Source: Algoriphagus resistens
Lineage (GTDB): Bacteria > Bacteroidota > Bacteroidia > Cytophagales > Cyclobacteriaceae
Assembly (NCBI RefSeq): GCF_001442615.1
Contig: NZ_LMXN01000004.1
Location: forward strand, 310,001-374,000
Length of the DNA stretch: 64,000 nt
Direction: 5' to 3'
The notes under the pieces were generated by a model. The model was not told the DNA's origin, ran no database searches, and was given only the letters and a program-made list of their open reading frames with translations. Shown here in pieces: positions 17,546 through 26,367 of the stretch. How positions within the stretch are numbered: position 1 is the first letter of the stretch; every line of letters starts with the position of its first letter. The position numbers and the translations under genes are program-made.

Positions 17546-20374
17546 CTATTCCTTCCTGATAAGCTGCACCGCATCCAGTCGAACTCTTGCCTTTTTTATC
17601 AAAGCCGATAAGGTATTTCGCTCTTCCAGCCCTGCCAGAATCTCGTCAGGTCTAACTTCTTTGTTCTTTTTTTGAAGGGCGGTAAGCCGATTGATTTCAT
17701 GATCCAATGTGCTTACCATTCGCTCTAAACCCTTTTTAATTTCTTGTTCTCCCATGTTCTCAGCGATTTTTGTAGCAGATGAAATCATATGGGGCAGTAA
17801 AGTATTTACAAATGCATCATTTTCAAGTAATGGGTCTATGCTGCTTGGCAGTACGCTTTTGTTGAGCATTGTCGCAGGATAGCTGTCTGTCACTTCTCTC
17901 CCCCTATGATCTACTACAATTCTCAACGGTGTGTCCGCAAGGAAACGGTCTATATCAATACGTTGCTTGCCAGCTGTTTCGAGAACAAAAATCAATTCAA
18001 GTATCAGCCCGGGGCTTCCGGTGTCACGGATTGATCCATAGCTGGCAGTTCCGAAGGTCGAACTTAACACCTTGTCAATAGCACCGGTTGCCATAGGATG
18101 ATCCCAGGTAAGAAAGCTTACATCCTCTCTGCTGAGCGCCCGTTTTCTATCAAAGGTCACCTGGATGCCTTCCCGGGGAATAGACGGAAACCCTTCAGCT
18201 CTAAATGAAGCCGGATGCAACAGGTAAGTCCTGGATACCAGGTCTTCCATTTCTACGTCAAAATGCCGGAAGACTTTCGTTAGATATGTTTCCAATGTAG
18301 GATCATTATCTTCAGCATGGATTTGCTCAATCAACCTTTTTGCTATTTTCGGACGAAATGAATTCATCTCCAACAATTTATCACGTCCTTCAGCAAGAGT
18401 TTTCTTAAGTTCTATCTGATATTCATATGTTTGCGCAATCAATACTTCCAGTTCCCTCTCTGCCTCTTCAAATGATGATATTCTGGTAAGGTTGAGTAAG
18501 CGCTCACTGAATAATCTGGAAATAAGATTGCCTCCCTCAAGATTTGTATTAAAAGCATCCAATCCTTCATGGAACCACCTGACAATGAGTTCTTGTGGGC
18601 TGCCTACCAGATATGGAATATAAATAGTAATGTCCTTTTTTTGTCCTATCCGGTCAAGGCGGCCTATTCGCTGCTCCAGCAGTTCCGGATGGAAGGGCAT
18701 GTCAAATAGAACGAGATGGTGGGCGAATTGAAAATTCCGGCCTTCGCTTCCTATTTCCGAGCAAAGGAGTAGTTGTGCCCCATCAGGCTCTGCAAACCAT
18801 GCAGCGTTTCTATCCCGCTGCACAAGTGTGAGGTCTTCGTGAAAAACGCTTGCTGTAAATTCCGGGAATTTACTTAAAGCCGATTCTAACGCCATAACTT
18901 TTTCCTTGGAGGTGCATATCAGGAGTATCTTTTCAGCTTGTAATTCCTCCATTTTTGTTAATAGCCACTTGAACCGCGGATCTTCATCAAAGTAAAATTC
19001 CTGTTCTGGTTTTGTTTCGGACGCCCACTCCATATCCACGAAAAACTCATTTCTTAAGCGCTCGATCCAAAGGCTAATATCATCTCTTTCTTGAAGGGGA
19101 ATCAGCTTGGAAATTCGATTAGGGAATCCGCTCATAGCCAATCGGGTATTTCGAATTAGAACTCTACCCGGACCATGCTGATCGAGCAAATCTTCAATTA
19201 GATTGTGCTTTGTAAGTTCATCTCTATTGGATAAAGAGGCGATTCTTTCTTTAGAGAAAATGGATTCTAACAGCTTGATGTCTTTTGCTACTAGGTCTTT
19301 TCCTGACGATAGCTTTTCGACGATATCAGCAATGTCTTTATTGTCTTCAGATTCGCGGATAAAACAATTGTAATTGTTATACCTATTGGGGTCAAGTAAC
19401 CGAAGCCGGGCAAAATGGCTTTCTACACCTAATTGTTCCGGTGTGGCAGTAAGGAGTAGCAACCCTTTTGCCACCTGACTTAACAATTCTACAATACCAT
19501 ACTCCGCACTCACAGCATCAACAGACCATTCGAGGTGATGGGCCTCGTCCACAACGAGCATGTCCCAGCTGGCAGAAATGGCCTGTTGGGTGCGTTTTCT
19601 TGAACCTGTCAGAAACTCGATGCTACAAATAACAAGCTGATCATCGAGAAATGGATTTCCCTCTGGCGCACCTTTTTCAAGAGCTGCACAACGTTCTTCA
19701 TCGAAAATGTTAAACCATAGATTGAACTTTCTCAATACTTCCACAAACCACTGGTGTATCAACGATTCGGGAACTAAGATAAGTGCCCTTGATATTCTAC
19801 CAGTCACCAATAAACGGTGAAGAATAAGACAAGCCTCAATAGTTTTTCCCAGTCCAACCTGATCGGATAACAAAACACGGGGAGCAAACCTGGAACTCAC
19901 TTCATGGGCTATATATAGTTGATGCGGAATCAGATCTATCTTTCCCCCCACAAATCCATGTACCGGAGAAATCCTTCTTTGATAATTATGATCGAGCGTT
20001 TCTCTGCGTAGGGCAAATAGTTCAGGCAAATCAATATCACCCGCAAATAGCCGATCTTCCACTGTATGCGAGATAGATACATCTCCAAGTTCGGACTCAC
20101 CCAACTCTCTGTTGTCTCCAAAGTACACATACAGCCCATTCTCAAATTTAATTTCTTCAATCAACATCGCATTTCCTTGCTGATCTACGATGGTATGACC
20201 CGGTTTAAAAATGGTCCGGAGCAACGGAGCACTTTCAATGGAATACAGTCTCACTTCATCTGGCACCGGAAAGGTTATCCGCACTTTCCCTTTGCTGACT
20301 TCTGTCACTATGCCCACACCGAGTTCAGGTTCTCCGGAACTGGTATAGCGTTGGTTTAGAAAAAATTCTCCCAT
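17546..20374 (-). CDS. rapA: RapA/HepA-like SNF2-family ATPase (RNA-polymerase-associated)
   Basis: This 942-residue protein is close in size to E. coli RapA (968). Residues 1-110 form the Tudor-like N-terminal region (FLNQRYTSSGEPELGVGIVTEV ... GHTIV). The SNF2 motor follows with Walker A VGLGKT (173-178), motif II DEAH (276-279), TATPEQ (about 306), and helicase C-terminal motif VI QRIGRLDRIGQ near residue 575. The RapA C-terminal region completes the protein. In Proteobacteria RapA frees stalled RNA polymerase after transcription. It is transcribed alone, with no restriction or BREX/DISARM partner genes beside it, which argues for RapA rather than a defence SNF2 protein. The gene symbol rests on domain order only. 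Confidence 0.88.
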   Translation of the reverse strand: MGEFFLNQRYTSSGEPELGVGIVTEVSKGKVRITFPVPDEVRLYSIESAPLLRTIFKPGHTIVDQQGNAMLIEEIKFENGLYVYFGDNRELGESELGDVSISHTVEDRLFAGDIDLPELFALRRETLDHNYQRRISPVHGFVGGKIDLIPHQLYIAHEVSSRFAPRVLLSDQVGLGKTIEACLILHRLLVTGRISRALILVPESLIHQWFVEVLRKFNLWFNIFDEERCAALEKGAPEGNPFLDDQLVICSIEFLTGSRKRTQQAISASWDMLVVDEAHHLEWSVDAVSAEYGIVELLSQVAKGLLLLTATPEQLGVESHFARLRLLDPNRYNNYNCFIRESEDNKDIADIVEKLSSGKDLVAKDIKLLESIFSKERIASLSNRDELTKHNLIEDLLDQHGPGRVLIRNTRLAMSGFPNRISKLIPLQERDDISLWIERLRNEFFVDMEWASETKPEQEFYFDEDPRFKWLLTKMEELQAEKILLICTSKEKVMALESALSKFPEFTASVFHEDLTLVQRDRNAAWFAEPDGAQLLLCSEIGSEGRNFQFAHHLVLFDMPFHPELLEQRIGRLDRIGQKKDITIYIPYLVGSPQELIVRWFHEGLDAFNTNLEGGNLISRLFSERLLNLTRISSFEEAERELEVLIAQTYEYQIELKKTLAEGRDKLLEMNSFRPKIAKRLIEQIHAEDNDPTLETYLTKVFRHFDVEMEDLVSRTYLLHPASFRAEGFPSIPREGIQVTFDRKRALSREDVSFLTWDHPMATGAIDKVLSSTFGTASYGSIRDTGSPGLILELIFVLETAGKQRIDIDRFLADTPLRIVVDHRGREVTDSYPATMLNKSVLPSSIDPLLENDAFVNTLLPHMISSATKIAENMGEQEIKKGLERMVSTLDHEINRLTALQKKNKEVRPDEILAGLEERNTLSALIKKARVRLDAVQLIRKE

Positions 20375-20666
20375 GTATTAGGATTCTTGTTTGGATGATC
20401 AATACAATTCCCAACCAATAAACTGCTTCCTTCTACATAAAAGAGTTGATTGATTTGCTGGGTGATTCTACCCCGCCGAGATGTAATTCCTTAGCGGTAA
20501 GTTTTTTGTGTATGAAAAACAGCAGATTTGTGTTGATCATTTTTTAGATGGAAACAAAGATAGCAGAAAAGAGCCAAGCTTTTGGATTAGTGACCTACTT
20601 CCTTTGTCTGATTCCCATCTGAGCAATAAACACATTGCCTTCTGTTGGGGTACCTGGCTCCTATTT

Positions 20667-20756
20667 GGGCATGCTGAAAAACCGCACGCATGAAAAAAGG
20701 ATTGATCATTCAAAATGATTGCCGTTTATCTATTATTGGCGTTTTTCAGCAAGCCC
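20667..20756. repeat. MITE-like 90-bp inverted-repeat element
   Basis: Terminal arms of 19 bases (20667-20685 and 20738-20756), both reading GGGC-W-TGCTGAAAAAC-S-SC-M inward with only three differences, enclose an inner hairpin ATCATT-CAA-AATGAT. The whole unit is nearly self-complementary and carries no gene, as expected of a non-autonomous element mobilised by a transposase elsewhere. No clear target-site duplication was seen. Confidence 0.6.
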
Positions 20757-20872
20757 TTATGATGGGATAAGGGGAATCCAATCTTTAGGAAGTAAAGTAA
20801 GTCAGAGATATGAAATCTACCATGTTATTCAAAAGTATTATTTCTTGAATAGTAAAAATCAATAATTACTAA

Positions 20873-20957
20873 AAAACTACATGCTTAATTAATTACTATT
20901 TACTTATAAACGAAACAAACAACAATTATAATTACTTTAAAATAATATATAATTACT
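20873..20957 (+). repeat. Four TAATTACT octamers
   Basis: Exact octamers at 20873, 20890, 20929 and 20950, the last two extended to TAATTACTTTA. In a very AT-rich stretch some recurrence is expected by chance, so the significance is uncertain. Confidence 0.4.
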
Positions 20958-21216
20958 TTATCTACAAAAATAAATTTACAATCTATTTTTCTGGTTTAAA
21001 TTCATATCAATGAAATCATAAGAGGAAAATCAGTCCTTTATATTTCCTTTCCTTAAGAATTTTGAGAATATCACCTTTTCAAGAAGGTCATAATTCTAAT
21101 TTAAGGAAACAGTGACCTTATTAATAGATTGAAAGAAAACCAACTTTTTTTTACTTAAAAAACAAATATTATGTATAAATCCATCAAAACTCAACTAACA
21201 AAAAAACACCCTGACT

Positions 21217-21243
21217 AAATCTTCAATTTGAAATTGAAGATTT
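21217..21243. promoter_or_regulatory. Perfect 13-bp-arm palindrome in the 5' region of the S8 peptidase gene
   Basis: AAATCTTCAATTT and its exact complement are separated by one base. It lies 55 bases before the peptidase ATG. It directly overlaps the stop codon of a 15-codon frame (21171-21218). No T tract follows on either strand, so a regulator site or RNA hairpin is more likely than a terminator. Confidence 0.55.
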
Positions 21244-21297
21244 AAAGCAAGTATAGAAAAAGAAAAATTATTATTCACTTTTAAAACTAAGCATATT

Positions 21298-23514
21298 ATG
21301 GCTAATGAAAAAAACGTCTTTGTAGAACTAACACGTGACGAAATTTTAACTACCAATTCCTCAATCGAGATCAATGTATCCCGAGATGCTGATACGATTT
21401 CAGTCATTAAAAGCATTGGGGTGCAAGGAGTAAATGGAAGAGTAACCCCGACAAGAAAGAGCGGAAACTTTGTATGGAGCGCAGAAAATGGGCTTCCTCC
21501 GGGTAAACACCAATTGACTATAGAACCAATTGTGAATTCAAAATCCCAAAAACTAAGTGATACAATTGTCATCCCCTTTACGGTCATTGCTACAAATTCA
21601 AAAGTTGATAGTAACGTACTGATAGGAAGTTTTGTCAGATTGAAACTTGTTGAAAATGGTGTGGAGAGATTACCTAATGATAAGATAACCGATGAAGCGT
21701 TTATTGAATTCTATAAGGCAATTGACCGAAAAAGAGGTTTACCCATCTCATTTGAATTTGATCAAAATGGAAGAAAAGTGGACGGAGAAAAAATCTTGGA
21801 AAGTCATCGTAGTAAGCTGAATTCAAAATATGGTAAGATCCACCCTACACTTTTTTCACTCATCAATTCTGAAAAGCCTCCAAAAACGATGATGGTGGAT
21901 ATTTGGTATGAGGTTGAAGAGCCTGAAGCTATGTCCTCCGACCGTGCACTTAATGATTGTGAAAAAGAATCTGTCAGTAAAAGAGATCAGGAACAAAGAA
22001 TAGAAATGCAGGAGCGCATGGAGAAATTTGCCAAATCAATTGAAGGTAAATTAAAGGTCTTGAAAGTTGATGGTATAGCACCATTGATTACTGTACAGGT
22101 GGAAACTTCTAGTATACGTGAGCTGGCTTCCAATAAAGAAATCGCCGGAATACTTTTACATGAAACAGAAGGGATTGAAGATCTGGATAATTCTATTGCA
22201 ATTGCAGGGTCTGACTCAGTCCATTCCGGAGGCGAAAAGGGTTCTGGAGTAAAAGCAGCTGTCTGGGAAGGAGGTCCTACTAGCAATGCAGATTTAGTAA
22301 TTGCAGGAAAGTTCAAGTCTAGCCCATCCTCGACTTCAGACCATTCTCAAAATGTACATGCAATCATCAGAAATAAAGAGTCCGGAACACCCAATGGGCA
22401 TGCACCGGAATGTAGCTTGTACTCTGCCAATGATTACGATAGAGATGCATTAACCTGGGCTGTAAAAGAGAAAGGTTGCACAGTTATTAATCAAAGTTTC
22501 CACAGGGCAAGCGAGCCTGGTTCAGGTGCATTGTCAGGAGATGATGTTTATGGTGACTACCTCGCAACAAAGTATCCATACCCGTTAATTGTTCATGCGG
22601 CTGGAAACTTCTGGAATGGTGATCCTGACAATATTAATCCCCCAAGCAGCGAATACGTCAACCATAAAGGCTATAATACTATTTCAGTTGGAAATCACGA
22701 TGACACAGCTTCCGCTATGTCAAACTCTTCAGTTTTTCGAAATCCAACTTCTTCCCATGGAGACCGGGAATTGCCGGAAATATGTGCAAACGGGGTTGGG
22801 GTAACTGCAGATGGGATCACAAAAAGCGGTACAAGCATGGCTTCTCCGGCGGTGGTGGGAGTATCCGCTTTACTTCAGGGAACAAATTCCATATTAAAGC
22901 ATTGGCCTGAAGGCTGTAGGGCGATTCTACTGGCAAGTGCAACCAAAAATGTCACAGGTAATACCTGGTGGCAGGATGTAAGCAATGGCGTCGATGCAAA
23001 AGATGGTGCCGGAGCTGTCAATGCAAACGAAGGATGTAAAATTGCTAAAAACAGAAGATGGCGCAATGCTCCGGCAACGTTAAGAGGCTGGGATATCGGA
23101 TTACTTAGTTCTTCAGATTTTGGATCTGATAAACTTTCGACCTTTGAATATAAAGTATCAGTCCCAAATTCCTTTTATGGACCAAGGAAAGTCAAAGTAG
23201 CATTGGCCTGGACTTCAAAGGCTACAAAAACATCATTCTTGTTTTTTAGCTGGTATATGTCCCAATTAAAAGTTGACCTGGATCTTATCATTTATGATGA
23301 AAATGGTGCTGTAGTCGGATATAGTGGGTCTTGGGACAACAGTTATGAGATTGCAGAATTCACTGGACAACCCGGAAAAACCTATACTATAAAGATCAGA
23401 CGCTGGTCTGGAACAGATTCTACTTGGTTTGGTATTGCCTGGACTGTAACAGGAGGTCTCACTATTACATTAAATCCAGAACTGCTTCAGGCAAGTCGAA
23501 TATTCAGTGAGTAG
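21298..23514 (+). CDS. S8 (subtilisin-like) serine peptidase, no signal peptide, Glu at the catalytic Asp position
   Basis: This 738-residue protein has an unassigned N-terminal region (1-250), a propeptide-like region (about 250-300) and the S8 domain (about 315-590). The domain has His349 (SDHSQNVH), oxyanion Asn437 (HAAGN) and nucleophile Ser513 in SGTSMASPAVVG. The Asp strand reads VKAAVWEGG, so Glu324 replaces the usual Asp of VWDGG. A C-terminal jelly-roll-like region (about 620-725) has Asp-rich sequence LKVDLDLIIYDENG. The mature start MANEKNVFVELTRDEIL has no signal peptide or Tat motif. The protein is thus either cytoplasmic or exported by another route. It stands alone before a terminator, with AT-rich leader DNA. 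Activity is uncertain. Confidence 0.85.
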   Translation: MANEKNVFVELTRDEILTTNSSIEINVSRDADTISVIKSIGVQGVNGRVTPTRKSGNFVWSAENGLPPGKHQLTIEPIVNSKSQKLSDTIVIPFTVIATNSKVDSNVLIGSFVRLKLVENGVERLPNDKITDEAFIEFYKAIDRKRGLPISFEFDQNGRKVDGEKILESHRSKLNSKYGKIHPTLFSLINSEKPPKTMMVDIWYEVEEPEAMSSDRALNDCEKESVSKRDQEQRIEMQERMEKFAKSIEGKLKVLKVDGIAPLITVQVETSSIRELASNKEIAGILLHETEGIEDLDNSIAIAGSDSVHSGGEKGSGVKAAVWEGGPTSNADLVIAGKFKSSPSSTSDHSQNVHAIIRNKESGTPNGHAPECSLYSANDYDRDALTWAVKEKGCTVINQSFHRASEPGSGALSGDDVYGDYLATKYPYPLIVHAAGNFWNGDPDNINPPSSEYVNHKGYNTISVGNHDDTASAMSNSSVFRNPTSSHGDRELPEICANGVGVTADGITKSGTSMASPAVVGVSALLQGTNSILKHWPEGCRAILLASATKNVTGNTWWQDVSNGVDAKDGAGAVNANEGCKIAKNRRWRNAPATLRGWDIGLLSSSDFGSDKLSTFEYKVSVPNSFYGPRKVKVALAWTSKATKTSFLFFSWYMSQLKVDLDLIIYDENGAVVGYSGSWDNSYEIAEFTGQPGKTYTIKIRRWSGTDSTWFGIAWTVTGGLTITLNPELLQASRIFSE

Positions 23515-23534
23515 TAAACTTTGTAACTATGTAA

Positions 23535-23564
23535 AAGGCTATCTATAAATTTGTAGATAGCCTT
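23535..23564. terminator. Terminator between convergent S8 peptidase and J-domain genes
   Basis: Perfect arms AAGGCTATCTA and TAGATAGCCTT around an 8-base loop, 20 bases after the peptidase stop. A and T tracts flank both sides, so it could work in both directions. Confidence 0.8.
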
Positions 23565-23700
23565 TATTATGATCTCAACTTGCATTATGAAAACATCATT
23601 CAAAAAAAAGTCAGTCTATAGATTTCTCTTAATGCCCCGATGTTATTTTTGTACTATTGATTTCTTCTTTAGCAATTACAACACCTAATGCAAAATCAGG

Positions 23701-24150
23701 TTAGACTACTTCGGTACTCTTCTTTGTTTTTCTATAAATATAATTTGGATAGATAGCCCGCTTGGCAAAACGATTGATCTTATCACTATTGATCATTTTT
23801 TGATAGACATTCGGGGTGACACCAAAGTATTCATAAGTTGATCCATCTACAAAGGTGATTTCCAGCAGCAAGCCTTTGTGATGATAATCGGCAATACCGG
23901 CAACGTTGATTGTCTCTGTATAAGCTTCCAGATTAGTTGCATGGGTTTCCGGTGCTATGCTTACCAGAAAATGATAACCGTCGATAATTCTGCGGCTTTG
24001 CAACTCTGCTTCAACTTTCAAAACATCCCCATCCTGAAATTTATCGGGGTGCCACTCCTTCACCAGATTTCGATAGGTCTTTTTCAGGGTGGCTAAATCG
24101 ATTTCTTTTTCCACTCCGAAAAGTTTCTTGTATTCGTTGATCCGTTTCAT
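23701..24150 (-). CDS. J-domain protein fused to a KTSC domain
   Basis: This 149-residue protein has an N-terminal J domain (residues 1-60: LKKTYRNLVKEWHPDKFQDG, with HPD at 34-36), which should stimulate an Hsp70. A C-terminal KTSC domain follows (about residues 85-145: VDGSTYEYFGVTPNVYQKMINSDKINRFAKRAIYPNYIYRK). KTSC domains are short beta-rich modules linked to lysyl-tRNA synthetase-like and phage proteins, and their role is unclear. The Gly/Phe and zinc-finger regions of true DnaJ are absent. It is convergent with the S8 peptidase gene and has no operon partner. This domain pairing is known in Bacteroidota, so the fusion itself is not new. Confidence 0.85.
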   Translation of the reverse strand: MKRINEYKKLFGVEKEIDLATLKKTYRNLVKEWHPDKFQDGDVLKVEAELQSRRIIDGYHFLVSIAPETHATNLEAYTETINVAGIADYHHKGLLLEITFVDGSTYEYFGVTPNVYQKMINSDKINRFAKRAIYPNYIYRKTKKSTEVV

Positions 24151-24264
24151 CTATTTTTCTTTGCGGGTGCAAAAGTAGATCTTTATTTCGCGGTAATTAC
24201 CATACAGGCTTAATGTTTGAAGAGACACCGGTACAGTTCTCTTCTTTTGGTCTAAAACCTTCTC

Positions 24265-24909
24265 ATGAAATCCTTCCTATTGATTTCTCTTCTCATTTGC
24301 TCCAGTTTTTTTTCTTATGATCAAGAATCTGATGGGCGAGTTATATTCTTCTTGCACAACCGTTTTTTAGAAGAACATGGACTTGATGAGCTGCATCCTG
24401 AATTTGGACGAACAGAATATCCGGAAATACTATCCGAATTCGAAAAACAGGGATTTAAAGTCATTTCTGAGAAAAGAAACGGAAATGTAAATGCGAGAGA
24501 TTACGCTGTGGAAATAGTAAATCAAATTGACAGCTTACTAGCCAACGGATACAAACCTGGTAAAATCACGATTATTGGCACTTCCAAAGGCGGGTACATC
24601 GCCCAATACGTTTCAACATTGGCAAATAATCCGGATTTGAATTTTGTGTTTATTGCCAGTTTCAGGGATGAGGATATTCAGAATATTCCCCAGATCAATT
24701 TTTGCGGAAATATCCTCACCATTTACGAAAAGTCAGACCCGTTCGGAGTTTCGGCAATGAGAAGAAAACAAACCTCCACCTGCGAAATCAGGCACTTTTA
24801 TGAGATAGAATTGAATACCGGAATGGGGCATGGTTTTTTGTTTAAGCCTCTAAAAGAATGGATAGAGCCGGCTATGAAATGGGCAAAGGAAAATTACGAA
24901 TTGGAATAA
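24265..24909 (+). CDS. Secreted alpha/beta-hydrolase
   Basis: This 214-residue protein has a signal peptide (MKSFLLISLLICSSFFSYD). The alpha/beta-hydrolase nucleophile elbow is GTSKGG (GxSxG, about residue 111), and the C-terminal His probably lies in GMGHGF. The acid is probably the Asp of EKSDPFG. It is shorter than most esterases. Substrate is unknown; the fold and periplasmic location are the only firm statements. It has no close neighbours on its strand. Confidence 0.8.
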   Translation: MKSFLLISLLICSSFFSYDQESDGRVIFFLHNRFLEEHGLDELHPEFGRTEYPEILSEFEKQGFKVISEKRNGNVNARDYAVEIVNQIDSLLANGYKPGKITIIGTSKGGYIAQYVSTLANNPDLNFVFIASFRDEDIQNIPQINFCGNILTIYEKSDPFGVSAMRRKQTSTCEIRHFYEIELNTGMGHGFLFKPLKEWIEPAMKWAKENYELE

Positions 24910-25164
24910 AACAGGAGTAATACTATCAAAACATACAATTCAGGGATATTAAATCCACTCAAAAAAACTCCGATAAATCTAGGATTTTCTGAAGAGAATG
25001 GAACAGATATCCAGTATATTAAAGAGTCGTACGCTCATAATTCTACCCTTAAGGACTTAGCTAAAAAACAGTCCAACATATCTTCTCGTTAGTATGTAGC
25101 ATAAAGATGGTTTTACATCCTAATTTATTGACAGTTTCCTACATCGCTTTAGTATCTTAGTTCT

Positions 25165-25479
25165 GTGAAAAAATTCATTATCCCAGCAATTGCCTTTTTG
25201 ATTTTTATAGTAGGATTGGCTTGCATGATGTTGCCATTTGTCCCTTTAGGTTGGTTACTAGTGGGACTCGCTTCATTACTCATGGCTCCATATTTAAGGT
25301 TTATGCGAAAGTTCATTGGCTGGCTTGCCAAAAAAGACACTACTGGCATTATAGAAAAAGCTGGTCAGAAAGCATCGAAACTATACCAATGGGCCGGAGA
25401 TAAAAAAAGGGCCGAGAAACTGGAATCAATCATTGAAGAAAACAGTCCTCCTCCCGAGAGCTCCAAAGAGAATAACTAA
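25165..25479 (+). CDS. Small membrane protein, GTG start
   Basis: This 104-residue protein has two hydrophobic helices near the N terminus (residues 4-45, joined by a PFVPLGW turn) and a charged, helical tail ending EENSPPPESSKENN. The organisation is like short PGPGW-type membrane proteins. The start is GTG at 25165, followed by KKF and the first helix; the next in-frame ATG lies inside that helix, so GTG is the better start. Function unknown. Confidence 0.65.
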   Translation: MKKFIIPAIAFLIFIVGLACMMLPFVPLGWLLVGLASLLMAPYLRFMRKFIGWLAKKDTTGIIEKAGQKASKLYQWAGDKKRAEKLESIIEENSPPPESSKENN

Positions 25480-25602
25480 AGAAAACAGGTGTGTTTTTAG
25501 GAATTCTAACTTCACTCGCACCTCCATGCATCTGTTTAGTCTCTATTTTTTATTGTAATTCGATAATATTTTATATAATTGCAATAAAAATATAGTGCAA
25601 TT

Positions 25603-26142
25603 ATGAGAATTATTGGGAAAAATTCCATCCTTTACTGGAGCAAATATCCATTTCTTGTTTGTACCATTGGCTTTATGGCATCTTCGGCATGGATCTGTGG
25701 ACTTATAGTGTTACAGTTGATAACAGGGAAATTTCATTCCTTAGTGACAGTCGAAAATATCAATGAGTACAAGATCATTCAGTTTAAATATCCGTTTTCG
25801 CAAATGGTATTTACAGCCGAAAATTCTACTGAGGGGATCCTACTAGCATTTTGGGGACTCATCTCCGTTTCTTTTGTGCTGCTCTATTCGCTCAGGATTA
25901 TTCGCCAATTTGCAAATGATCATATTTTTTCTTCAAAAGTCGTAACGGATTTCAAAACCTTAAGCATGGGATTTATAATTTTTGCCAGTGTCATACTTTT
26001 TATCGACCTGACCGTTGAGCGGAGCAACTACGACTTTACACTTCCCCTATGGTATATGCTTGCAGGTTTTGTGCTCTTATTCATAAAAGAAATAGTTGAT
26101 CAGGGAAAAATCCTTCAGGATCAAACGGATTTAACCATTTAG
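25603..26142 (+). CDS. DUF2975 membrane protein
   Basis: This 179-residue protein has four hydrophobic helices (about 18-38, 75-97, 118-137, 147-163) and the DUF2975 signature region RIIRQFANDHIFSSKVVTDFKTLSMGF. Across many bacteria this family is encoded next to a small XRE/YozG-like helix-turn-helix protein, as here (next gene 1 bp on). The pair resembles membrane-signal/regulator modules, but function is not established. Confidence 0.88.
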   Translation: MRIIGKNSILYWSKYPFLVCTIGFMASSAWICGLIVLQLITGKFHSLVTVENINEYKIIQFKYPFSQMVFTAENSTEGILLAFWGLISVSFVLLYSLRIIRQFANDHIFSSKVVTDFKTLSMGFIIFASVILFIDLTVERSNYDFTLPLWYMLAGFVLLFIKEIVDQGKILQDQTDLTI

Positions 26143-26143
26143 T

Positions 26144-26353
26144 ATGGCTATTATTTTCAATATAGATGTAATGCTCGCAAGGCGCAAAATGCAATCACAG
26201 GAACTTGCGGAAAAAATAGGCATAACCCAAGCCAATTTATCCATTCTTAAAACGGGAAAAGCAAAAGCATTGAAAATAACAACCCTACAAGCCCTATGTG
26301 AAGCATTGGAATGCCAGCCTGCGGATTTATTGGAATACAGAAAAGACAATTAA
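26144..26353 (+). CDS. Small helix-turn-helix regulator (XRE, YozG-like)
   Basis: This 69-residue protein is almost entirely an XRE helix-turn-helix (VMLARRKMQSQELAEKIGITQANLSILKTGKAKALKITTLQALCEALECQPADLLEY). Role: DNA-binding partner of the DUF2975 membrane protein whose stop lies 1 bp upstream. The pair is most likely one operon and self-regulated. Confidence 0.9.
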   Translation: MAIIFNIDVMLARRKMQSQELAEKIGITQANLSILKTGKAKALKITTLQALCEALECQPADLLEYRKDN

Positions 26354-26367
26354 CTAGAGCTTATCGT

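Larger units (their letters stand above)
20375..21297. other. Long AT-rich intergenic region upstream of the S8 peptidase gene
   Basis: More than 900 bases without a supported gene. It contains the palindromic element at 20667-20756, four TAATTACT octamers at 20873-20957, a 15-codon frame MYKSIKTQLTKKHPD (21171-21218), and a perfect 27-base palindrome at 21217-21243. GC content falls sharply from about 20800 onward. Confidence 0.6.

Noticed and set aside
17546..20374. Defence-island SNF2 helicase (DISARM/BREX type)
   Set aside because: No methyltransferase, phospholipase-D or other defence partner lies beside it; domain order fits RapA.
20508..20693. 61-codon plus-strand frame after the RapA-like gene
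   Set aside because: It runs into the palindromic element and shows no domain or start context.
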